From assembly GCA_964195515.1 (NCBI GenBank), contig CAXMQO010000027.1, forward strand, positions 1-54,326: a stretch of 54,326 nt of DNA, given 5' to 3'. The translations under genes were made by a program, and so were the position numbers. The notes beneath the pieces were generated by a model. The model did not search any database and was not told the DNA's origin. It saw nothing but the letters and a program-made list of their open reading frames with translations. This stretch comes from JAHEEL01 sp964195515 (GTDB lineage: Bacteria; Actinomycetota; Acidimicrobiia; Spongiisociales; UBA5794). Positions 41,912 to 48,857 of the stretch are shown here, in pieces (positions within the stretch are counted from its first letter, which is position 1; every line of letters begins with the position of its first letter).

Positions 41912-42975
41912 CTCGTTCACACGGCCTCGACGCCCACCTCCTGGTATCCCGCCGCGAGGGATTCACACTCGATGTGTCGTTGTCGATTCCTCCGGGGCAC
42001 ACCGTGGCGCTGCTCGGGCCGAACGGCGCCGGCAAATCCACGGCGGTGGCGACGCTCGCAGGTCTTCTGCCGCTTGACGGCGGCCACATCACGCTCGACG
42101 GTCGGACCCTCGACGATCCCGCCGGCGGCATTCTGATACCAGCCGAGGACCGCGGAATTGGGGTTGTCTTCCAGGACTACGTGCTGTTTCCCCATCTAAC
42201 GGTTGCCGAGAACGTCGAGTTCGGCCTCAGGAGTCGTAAGACACCCCGCCGTTCGGCACGAGAGCAGGCGATCCGGTGGCTTGGACGATTCGGTCTGGAT
42301 GATCTCGCCGACCGCAGGCCACGCGACCTTTCGGGAGGGCAGGCGCAGCGCGTTGCCCTGGCTCGAGCTCTCATCACCGAACCGGATCTCCTGCTCCTGG
42401 ACGAACCGCTCGCGGCGCTCGACGCCACCACCCGAGTCGCCCTGCGTCGCACACTGGCCGATCACCTCAAGCAGTTTGCGGGGCCGCGCGTGGTCATCAC
42501 ACACGACCCGACCGAAGCTTTTCTGCTCGCCGACGAGATCCACGTGATCGAGGACGGCGTGATCACCCAGGTCGGGACCCCGGACGACATCAGGCTGCGA
42601 CCCCGAACCGCCTATATCGCGGACCTTGCCGGATCCAACCTGGTGCCTGGAACTGCCGCGCGAGGAACGGTGACGACCGGCTCCCACGAACTTCACATTG
42701 CCGATACCCACATCACCGGCTCCGTGCTCGCGGCCATCCACCCCCGCGCGATCATCATTGATCGCCACCAGCCAGATGGGAGCCCTCGCAACACGTGGGA
42801 GGCCACGGTCACCCGTATCGAACACTACGGTGACCGGGTCCGGCTTCAGACCGGCGACCCGCTGCCGCTCACCGCCGAGATCACGCCCGACGCTCTCGGT
42901 GATCTCCAAATCATCGAGGGTTCCGTCGTGTGGATCTCGATCAAGGCCACGGAGATCAACGTAGAAGCGGACTGA
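41908..42975 (+). CDS. modC: Molybdate ABC transporter, ATPase
   Basis: The 355-residue ATPase shows Walker A GPNGAGKST, Q-loop VFQDYVLFPHLT, signature LSGGQAQR, Walker B LLLLDEPLAALD and the H-loop in VVITHDPTEA. A C-terminal TOBE domain (about residues 265-352, ending IEGSVVWISIKATEINVE) should bind the oxyanion and regulate uptake. The ATG at 41908 overlaps the modB stop; GGAGGG lies 7 bases upstream. An earlier frame start lies inside modB and is rejected. Confidence 0.93.
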   Translation: MTRSHGLDAHLLVSRREGFTLDVSLSIPPGHTVALLGPNGAGKSTAVATLAGLLPLDGGHITLDGRTLDDPAGGILIPAEDRGIGVVFQDYVLFPHLTVAENVEFGLRSRKTPRRSAREQAIRWLGRFGLDDLADRRPRDLSGGQAQRVALARALITEPDLLLLDEPLAALDATTRVALRRTLADHLKQFAGPRVVITHDPTEAFLLADEIHVIEDGVITQVGTPDDIRLRPRTAYIADLAGSNLVPGTAARGTVTTGSHELHIADTHITGSVLAAIHPRAIIIDRHQPDGSPRNTWEATVTRIEHYGDRVRLQTGDPLPLTAEITPDALGDLQIIEGSVVWISIKATEINVEAD

Positions 42976-43020
42976 GGAAGTGGCGAGAAGTACGCCCCCG
43001 CAGACGGTCGGGCACCGCTC

Positions 43021-43557
43021 TCAGTGGATGATCTCGGCTTCGAAGCGAGAGAGGCGGATTGGGTCGTTTGGGGCGATGGAGGCCTTCCGTCGAGCGATAT
43101 CGACTTGCTCGGCAGCGGTCGAGATACCCGGGATCGCCGGGAGCAGCAGACCGGTCCGCCCTCCGGGACCGTCAACGATCACGCCGTATCGGGAAGGGTC
43201 GAGGTCGTCTAGCCCGTCGACCGGCTCGGCATCTCCGAGCAGATAGACGGTCACGTCGAGATCGTCGACCTCCCCGGCTTGGAGAGGATCGAACCGCGGG
43301 TCGGATGTCGCCGCAGCGACCGCCAGGCGGGTGATCTCTCCTCGGAGGGAACCCCCTTGGGGCCGCAGGGAGCCGATGCATCCTCGCAGTGGCCCTTCCG
43401 ATTGCCCTGGTCTGGCACCGTCGTGGAGCGACACGAACACGCCGCTCGGCGGCGGGTCGCCCTGCTCCGACGACGGATCGAGGAACTCGCCCGTAGCCAA
43501 GTAGCAGCGGATCGCCTCCCTGGCCAGGTCCACAAACCGGTGTTCGCCAGCGCTCAT
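43021..43557 (-). CDS. amrA: AmmeMemoRadiSam system protein A (AMMECR1 domain)
   Basis: The 178-residue protein has the AMMECR1 core: VDLAREAIRCYLATGEF, GVFVSLHDGARPGQSEGPLRGCIGSLRP (the conserved LRGCIG) and DPRFDPLQAGEVDDLDVTVYLLG. The invariant cysteine in LRGCIG is present. Function is unknown, but this domain is tied genomically to MEMO1 and a radical SAM enzyme, both nearby here. A TACGCT box ends six bases before the ATG, with TTCACC 17 bases further up, so the transcript is probably leaderless. It diverges from the MEMO1 gene. Confidence 0.9.
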   Translation of the reverse strand: MSAGEHRFVDLAREAIRCYLATGEFLDPSSEQGDPPPSGVFVSLHDGARPGQSEGPLRGCIGSLRPQGGSLRGEITRLAVAAATSDPRFDPLQAGEVDDLDVTVYLLGDAEPVDGLDDLDPSRYGVIVDGPGGRTGLLLPAIPGISTAAEQVDIARRKASIAPNDPIRLSRFEAEIIH

Positions 43558-43661
43558 ACCTACAGCGTATCTGAGGAACCGAGCGCGGTGAAGGGCCGGA
43601 AGTCCATGGACGTCCGGGTCGAGAGGGCATAGGTTGGTAGTGACATCCAGGGAGGTAACCC

Positions 43662-44453
43662 ATGCGTCCCGCCGTTCGTCGCCCCGCCGTCGCCGGCGCC
43701 TTCTACCCGGCGAACCGCCGCCGCCTCGAAAACGAGGTCCGGGCACATCTCGCCGCTGCCGAGCGCGTCGTGGTCGATTTCCAACTGCGGATTCTCATCG
43801 TCCCGCACGCGGGCTACGTGTACTCGGGTCCGGTCGCCGCCACCGGGTACCGTCTGCTCGAAGCTCGGGAAGACCTCCGGCGGATCGTCATGCTCGGTCC
43901 GTCGCACTATGTGTGGTTTTCCGGTCTCACCCTCCCAGGCGTCGAATACCTCGAGACCCCGCTCGGCGATGTAGCGGTCGACGGACCCGGCACGGCCGCA
44001 GCCCTGACGTCTCCGCTCGTCGTCGACTCGGCGGCTGCGCACGAACGAGAGCACTCTCTCGAGGTCCAGCTTCCGTTTCTCCAGATCGTGGCTCCCGGCG
44101 TTCCAATAGTTCCTCTGCTCACCGGGGACGTGGATCCAGCCGACGTCGCCGATGTGGTCGAGGCGCTTCTCGACGATGGGACGCTTCTGCTGGTCTCTTC
44201 TGATCTGTCCCACTACCACGACTACGAGACCGCTCGTCGCCTTGATGCCGAAACGGTCCACGCAGTCGAGCGGCTCGATCCGGCCGCTCTCGGACAAGAG
44301 TCCGCGTGCGGGCGGACCGGGATCCAGGCCGCGCTCCACATCGCGAACCGTCACGGCTACCAGATGCAGCCCCTCGATCTCAGGAACTCGGGAGACACCG
44401 CTGGTCCGCGCGATCGTGTAGTCGGGTACGGCACGTTCGCGTTCGGTGGTTGA
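43662..44453 (+). CDS. amrB: AmmeMemoRadiSam system protein B (MEMO1 family)
   Basis: The 263-residue protein starts RRPAVAGAFYPANRRRLENEV and has LIVPHAGYVYSGPVAATGYRLL, MLGPSHY, AAAHEREHSLEVQLPFLQ and LLVSSDLSHYHDY, the histidine and cysteine positions of the MEMO1 fold related to extradiol dioxygenases. HAGY, HEREHS and SSDLSHY supply metal ligands. GGGAGGT before the ATG is strong. It shares a 104-base divergent promoter region with the AMMECR1 gene. Confidence 0.92.
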   Translation: MRPAVRRPAVAGAFYPANRRRLENEVRAHLAAAERVVVDFQLRILIVPHAGYVYSGPVAATGYRLLEAREDLRRIVMLGPSHYVWFSGLTLPGVEYLETPLGDVAVDGPGTAAALTSPLVVDSAAAHEREHSLEVQLPFLQIVAPGVPIVPLLTGDVDPADVADVVEALLDDGTLLLVSSDLSHYHDYETARRLDAETVHAVERLDPAALGQESACGRTGIQAALHIANRHGYQMQPLDLRNSGDTAGPRDRVVGYGTFAFGG

Positions 44454-44799
44454 CGCGAATCCGTGGCGCAGGAGCGGTCAGCTTGTCTCTTGAGCTGCCG
44501 GCGTCGAGACGCTCAAGACTTCGTCGCGCGCCCTCAGAGCACTGACGACGCAGGGGGGCATTGTGTGACACCCCAGATCTCGGTGATTTTCCGTGTGGGG
44601 GGTCTCTCACCCTGCGGTGAGAAGGAGCCCCTCTGCGGTGAGAGGAAGCCACCCTGCGAATTCGTGGGGGCGAATCCGTGTTCCCCTACTGGGTGGGGGG
44701 ACGGCGGATGACAAGCACTCCGCGGCCCCAATCCGCTGAACCTTCGAGTACTCGGTACAGGGCCCTGCCCATGGGCCGCAGCTGGTGGCTGGCAGCTCT
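44454..44799. repeat. Intergenic region with imperfect 21-bp tandem repeats
   Basis: Between the convergent MEMO1 and radical SAM genes, CTGCGGTGAGAAGGAGCC (44612-44629) is followed by CTGCGGTGAGAGGAAGCC (44633-44650), a 21-base unit with two changes, and a third partial copy (44651-44658). Just upstream TCTCACC can pair with GGTGAGA in either copy, giving alternative hairpins. No gene is evident in the rest of the 346 bases. Confidence 0.55.
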
Positions 44800-45942
44800 T
44801 CAGTCGCGCTCTGCCAGCCTTACCGGCAGGCGGCGGCCGCCCCAGTTGCCGGGTTCGGCATCGAACATGCCGGCACATGGTGTTCCGCAGCGAGCACACT
44901 TACCTTCCGCATCGAGGTCCCAACGGCCCAACCGGTAGCGGTCCCGCTCGATGATGACCGCGCCGCACCCGTGGCAATACGTCGTCTGGCCTGCCGGATC
45001 GTGGACGTTGCCGGTGTAGACGTACCGCTCTCCGTTCCCCATAGCGATCTCCCGCGCACGGATGAGCGTCTTGGGAGGTGTGGACGGCCGATCCATCATC
45101 TTGTACGAAGGATGGAAGGCAGTGAAGTGGTGGGGGACGGCCGGGCCCAGGTGCTCGACCACCCACTTCGTCATCTCGTCAATCTCCTCATCCGAGTCGT
45201 TGAGACCGGGGATGAGCAGCGTCGTGATCTCGAGCCACACGTCGGTCTCGCGTCTCACGTATTCGAGGGTCTCGAGCACCGGTGCGAGAGCGCCGGCGCA
45301 GGTCCGGTGATAGAACTCCTCTGTGAAGGCTTTGAGATCGATGTTCGCCGCGTCCATGTGGGCGTAGAACTCCCGTCGGGGCTCCGGGTTCACGTACCCG
45401 GCGGTGACGGCCACCGTGCGGATGCCCCGTTGGCGGGCCGCGTCTGCGATGTCGATGGCGTATTCGTGGAAGATGACGGGATCGTTGTAGGTGAATGCGA
45501 TGCTCGGTGTGCCGAGTTCGTCGGCCACTCTCGCCACCTTCTCAGGACTCGCCTCGTCGGCGAGAACGTCGTACTCCTTCGCTGTTGAGATGTCCCAGTT
45601 CTGACAGAACCGGCAGGCCAGATTGCAGCCGGCGGTGCCGAACGACAGGACCGGGGTTCCGGGGAGGAAATGGTTGAGTGGCTTCTTCTCGATCGGATCG
45701 ACACAGAACCCGCTCGACCGCCCATAGGTGGTGAGGACGATCTCATCGTCGATCCGAGCACGAACGTAGCAGAGGCCCCGCTGGCCGTCATGAAGCTTGC
45801 ACTCTCGTGGGCAGAGATCGCACTGGATCCGTCCGTCGTCGCGTTGATGCCAGTACTGCGTCGAGACAATCGACCCGGGCGGACCCAAGTCGTCGCGACG
45901 TGGTACCGGCCTCTCAGATGATGCCGCTGCGAGTCCACTCAT
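44800..45942 (-). CDS. amrS: AmmeMemoRadiSam system radical SAM enzyme
   Basis: The 380-residue enzyme has an N-terminal CDLCPREC cysteine cluster, the radical SAM motif CNLACRFC (C106, C110, C113), FTYNDPVIFHEYAIDIA, NIDLKAFTEEFY and a C-terminal zinc-ribbon-like pair CHGCG and CARCG. It is the AmmeMemoRadiSam-type member of the pyruvate formate-lyase-activating family. The complete set of three genes within 3 kb suggests they modify a common, unidentified substrate. No ribosome site is seen before the ATG. Confidence 0.92.
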   Translation of the reverse strand: MSGLAAASSERPVPRRDDLGPPGSIVSTQYWHQRDDGRIQCDLCPRECKLHDGQRGLCYVRARIDDEIVLTTYGRSSGFCVDPIEKKPLNHFLPGTPVLSFGTAGCNLACRFCQNWDISTAKEYDVLADEASPEKVARVADELGTPSIAFTYNDPVIFHEYAIDIADAARQRGIRTVAVTAGYVNPEPRREFYAHMDAANIDLKAFTEEFYHRTCAGALAPVLETLEYVRRETDVWLEITTLLIPGLNDSDEEIDEMTKWVVEHLGPAVPHHFTAFHPSYKMMDRPSTPPKTLIRAREIAMGNGERYVYTGNVHDPAGQTTYCHGCGAVIIERDRYRLGRWDLDAEGKCARCGTPCAGMFDAEPGNWGGRRLPVRLAERD

Positions 45943-46083
45943 GGTGTGCCGATCTGTCCCGATACTCCGAGCCTACGCCGCTTCTAGAGGACCGGGCTGC
46001 GGCCTGCACTCGTTCTTGGTCGGTGCTTCGTTCGTGTCTTCTGGATCGTCGAGTGGATGACAGTGTCGCCTGAGCGACATTGT

Positions 46084-46125
46084 GGGGTGTGGTGGTGTGG
46101 GGGTTGGGTTGTGGTGGGGAATGGG
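46084..46125 (+). promoter_or_regulatory. G-quadruplex-forming leader segment
   Basis: The plus strand has five G-runs: 46084-46087, 46099-46103, 46106-46108, 46116-46119 and 46123-46125. The last four meet the G3+N1-7 rule with loops of 2, 7 and 3 bases. They end nine bases before the ribosome site (AAGGAG) of the membrane-protein pair. A small hairpin, TGTCGC-ctga-GCGACA, lies just upstream at 46064-46079. If in the mRNA, the quadruplex could modulate translation. Confidence 0.55.
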
Positions 46126-46146
46126 ACACTGCAAAAGGAGAAGATC

Positions 46147-47094
46147 ATGTCAGTAACCCTTGACAGAATCGTCCGGCCGGATGTGAATTATTCGGTGGAG
46201 ACGGGACATCGGAAGATCGGCCTCGGCATCGGTGCCGTCGCCTTGATGATCGGGATGGTTGTCGCCGGGCTCGGTATCTATTCGGCGAGTCTTGTCGGCA
46301 GCGCCGGTGACGAGGAAACCCTCGGGCAAGTGCTCGCCGTTGCCTTCGGGCTCAATACCACCGCACTGGTGATGCTCAAGACCGCGATCGCGGTCATCCT
46401 CGTCGGGATCCTTGTGAGGATCTGGTTGCGGGTCGAGAGCGTCAAGACGTCGCTCGCTGTGTTGAAGCCGGACGCAGAGGTCGGGACTATCAAGACCGGT
46501 GACGTCGATACGGAGTTTGGTGCGGCGACCGTGTCGACGAAGGCTCCGTCACGGCTCCAGATCCACAAGATGGCGAACACCATGTGGGGACCGATGCTCC
46601 TGATGGGTGTCATGTCCGTGCTGGCCGGGTTGTTCGTGTCGTGGATCTGGGCCGCAAACGTCGGCACCGACACCGGACTCGACGCCAGGGCGTGGACGCA
46701 GGGACTCCAGTTCCTCGGTGAAGGTTTCGTGCTCGCATCGATTTCGTTCCTTCTCGCTTCGATCCTTTCCGGGTTGCGTGAGGGCGGCGGCGAGGTCCAG
46801 GAAGCACTCGGCCTTCCGGTCATGACCCTCAAGATGCCGTCAACGGCCAAAGCGTTCGTCGTCCTGATGATGATGGGTCTGATGGTCGAGATCGCCCAGT
46901 TCGGTCTTTACATCTATATCACGACGTTCGACGACGTCGCCCGTTACGCCTTGTGGTCTTCGTGGCTCGGACCGTTCCGCGAGTTCGGCCTCGGCTTGCT
47001 CCTCGCAGGGATCATCCTGGCACTGGCGACGATCGCTACGGCGCTCGGGTTCCAGTTCTCCCGCATCCGTGACATCGTCGTCACGGGCAAATAG
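46147..47094 (+). CDS. Multi-pass membrane protein, unknown family (larger member of a pair)
   Basis: The 315-residue protein starts after a strong AAAAGGAGA site. About six hydrophobic segments are visible, near residues 27-49, 68-95, 150-172, 190-212, 235-260 and 280-305. The block EGGGEVQEALGLPVMTLKMP-STAKAFVVLM (about 215-245) recurs in the next gene as VGGGNTQEAAGSEVKTLKMP-ATAKAFTVLM, followed in both by a long helix, so the two proteins share a domain. No catalytic motif or known family recognised. They are 12 bases apart and end at a strong hairpin, so they form a two-gene operon, probably a membrane complex. Confidence 0.75.
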   Translation: MSVTLDRIVRPDVNYSVETGHRKIGLGIGAVALMIGMVVAGLGIYSASLVGSAGDEETLGQVLAVAFGLNTTALVMLKTAIAVILVGILVRIWLRVESVKTSLAVLKPDAEVGTIKTGDVDTEFGAATVSTKAPSRLQIHKMANTMWGPMLLMGVMSVLAGLFVSWIWAANVGTDTGLDARAWTQGLQFLGEGFVLASISFLLASILSGLREGGGEVQEALGLPVMTLKMPSTAKAFVVLMMMGLMVEIAQFGLYIYITTFDDVARYALWSSWLGPFREFGLGLLLAGIILALATIATALGFQFSRIRDIVVTGK

Positions 47095-47106
47095 GAAGCG
47101 ATCAAC

Positions 47107-47724
47107 ATGACTACTGCAACATACGATTTCAACACTGAGACGTCGACGAAGGCCCTCGACGTCAACGTCCCCCAACGGGCGGGACGCGCACTGTGGGCCC
47201 CTGCGTTCGCCATGTCCCTCATCGGTTTCATCGCCGGTATGACCCTGGCGATCGTCAAGGCCGTCGCTATCGCTGACGGGGACGCTGTTCTCGCAGCATC
47301 GCTGAACAACTACGGCATCGCTGCGATGTTCTTCGGCTTCACGATGGTGTTCACCGGGATCTCGTTCGCTATTGCACGGATCCTCGGAGAGTTCCGCGTC
47401 GGCGGAGGCAACACGCAGGAAGCGGCAGGCAGTGAAGTCAAGACGCTCAAGATGCCGGCGACGGCCAAGGCGTTTACCGTCTTGATGGCCATGTCGATGA
47501 TGATCCTGCTCGCAGCCGTCATCGCACACGTCGTCGTCGGTGTCCAGATCAACGCTGAGACTCTGTCGCTCGTCGACGCCGAACAATGGGACCTGTGGCT
47601 CGAAGCGGCCCGCCGGTTCGCTGTCCAGTTGTATCTGTTCGCTATCGCACTCGGCCTGGGCACCATCATCTACGTGATCCGGTACCAGTCGATCCGGATC
47701 CGCGAAATCGCGAAGACCAACTAG
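47107..47724 (+). CDS. Multi-pass membrane protein, unknown family (smaller member of the pair)
   Basis: This 205-residue protein has a polar N-terminus of about 30 residues and four helices, near residues 31-55, 70-95, 122-150 and 172-195. The cytoplasmic GGGNTQEAAG and TLKMPATAKAF motifs between helices two and three are shared with the upstream protein. A basic C-terminus (RYQSIRIREIAKTN) parallels the end of the upstream protein (FQFSRIRDIVVTGK). Probably a duplicated and shortened relative that pairs with it. Function unknown. Confidence 0.75.
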   Translation: MTTATYDFNTETSTKALDVNVPQRAGRALWAPAFAMSLIGFIAGMTLAIVKAVAIADGDAVLAASLNNYGIAAMFFGFTMVFTGISFAIARILGEFRVGGGNTQEAAGSEVKTLKMPATAKAFTVLMAMSMMILLAAVIAHVVVGVQINAETLSLVDAEQWDLWLEAARRFAVQLYLFAIALGLGTIIYVIRYQSIRIREIAKTN

Positions 47725-47748
47725 ACAGACAACACACACGTTGAACCA

Positions 47749-47786
47749 AGTGGAGGGGGCCGCCCAACAGGGCGGCCCCCTCCACT
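47749..47786 (+). terminator. Strong terminator hairpin after the membrane-protein pair
   Basis: AGTGGAGGGGGCCGCCC (47749-47765) is perfectly inverted at 47770-47786 around the tetraloop AACA, a 17-bp GC-rich stem beginning 25 bases after the stop. No T-tract follows on either strand. It also lies between this operon and the convergent rhodanese-like gene, so it may act in both directions. Confidence 0.8.
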
Positions 47787-47871
47787 CGCCTCTGTAACAA
47801 GTCGCCAACCGCCGGACATGAGCCATGCGTTGCTGGGAGGATCGACGACCGAGGATGCCGCCGCAGGCGGC

Positions 47872-48270
47872 TCAGTCGACGGACTCGATCGGCAAGCCGA
47901 ACGCGGCCCACTCACGGAGGCCACATTTGAGATCGCTGATAGAGGTGAAGCCGAGGCCGACGAGCGCAGCCGCGACCCAATTCGACGAGTATCCATCGTT
48001 GCGCACGATCACCAGATGCCCATCGAGGTCGTTCACCCGATCGTTGGTGAACTTGACCTCGGGATCGACACGCCAGGGAAGAACTGACGGCGGTATGGGA
48101 ATGGAGCCGGGAATGACACCCTCCGCCTGGCGGTCGGTGTGATCTCTGGTGTCGACGATCCGTGCACCCGCAGCGTGAGCTGCGTGAACCTCTTCGGGCG
48201 TGACCCGGTCGATCACGTCGCGGGCCGACTTCAGGAACTCACGGACGGTGGTGCGGTTTGAGTCTCTCAT
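47872..48270 (-). CDS. Rhodanese-fold protein lacking the catalytic cysteine
   Basis: From ATG 48270 the product has 132 residues and the rhodanese pattern RVTPEEVHAAHAAGARIVDTRDHTDRQAEGVIPGSIPIP ... SDLKCGLREWAAFGLPIE. The active-site loop, which is normally VCNEGYSS in relatives, reads VRNDGYSS: arginine 90 replaces the sulfur-carrying cysteine. It should not transfer sulfur; a binding or scaffolding role is possible. Another cysteine (DLKC) lies far from the loop. No clear ribosome site; a longer frame to 48393 exists but its N-terminus looks unrelated to the domain. Confidence 0.78.
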   Translation of the reverse strand: MRDSNRTTVREFLKSARDVIDRVTPEEVHAAHAAGARIVDTRDHTDRQAEGVIPGSIPIPPSVLPWRVDPEVKFTNDRVNDLDGHLVIVRNDGYSSNWVAAALVGLGFTSISDLKCGLREWAAFGLPIESVD

Positions 48271-48469
48271 GCACATCACGGGGTATCCGGATCGGGTGTC
48301 CTGCACATCGAACGGGTAGCTAGCGGCGTCGACGACGCCGCGCGGCCTCAACAGGTCATCTGTCGCGAAGTCACCGGACGCGGGGGAGTCCATTCCCTGG
48401 GAGGACGATCCGACGGGTCGACAACGTCCTGAGAGTTCCCCACGACCGGCTGCGCCGACCGAAGACCCG

Positions 48470-48709
48470 TCAGTGTCCCGTGCCCTCTTCTTGGATCATC
48501 GTCCGGAGCTTGTCGAAGAGCTCAGGAGGAGGTTCGGTGTGGCCCCGCTCGCGGATCACGCCCTTGAGCTTGGTCTCGAACTCGTATGCGTTCATGCATG
48601 ATGAGCAGCGCCTGAGATGCAGTTTGATCCGCGACGAGTGGGACAAGGAAATCTCGTCGTCCAGGTACTGGTAGATGTACTCGATTGCGTGGTCGCAGCC
48701 ACTACTCAT
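48470..48709 (-). CDS. Zinc-binding anti-sigma factor (RsrA-like), orphan
   Basis: The 79-residue protein shows the ZAS zinc motif: CDHAIEYIYQYLDDEIS, then IKLHLRRCSSCMNAYEFE (HxxxCxxC), and FDKLRTMIQEE. This is the mycothiol-system/RsrA type that holds an ECF sigma factor until its thiols are oxidised. Such genes normally follow their sigma factor, but none is found on this strand upstream: the next gene is a divergent debranching enzyme. AGGA lies 9 bases before the ATG. Its partner must be elsewhere. Confidence 0.82.
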   Translation of the reverse strand: MSSGCDHAIEYIYQYLDDEISLSHSSRIKLHLRRCSSCMNAYEFETKLKGVIRERGHTEPPPELFDKLRTMIQEEGTGH

Positions 48710-48857
48710 TCACGTGTCCTGTGATTCCGCGGTCTACTGCTACATCCCGCAACCTCTTCTGGAGCCCTCTTCTTCCCCGATCGCCTGTGTATATCGCGAT
48801 TCCGCCGGCCTGCGAAACCCCGACAGCCAATCTTCGCCGAGTGCCTGCGATCGGGTC

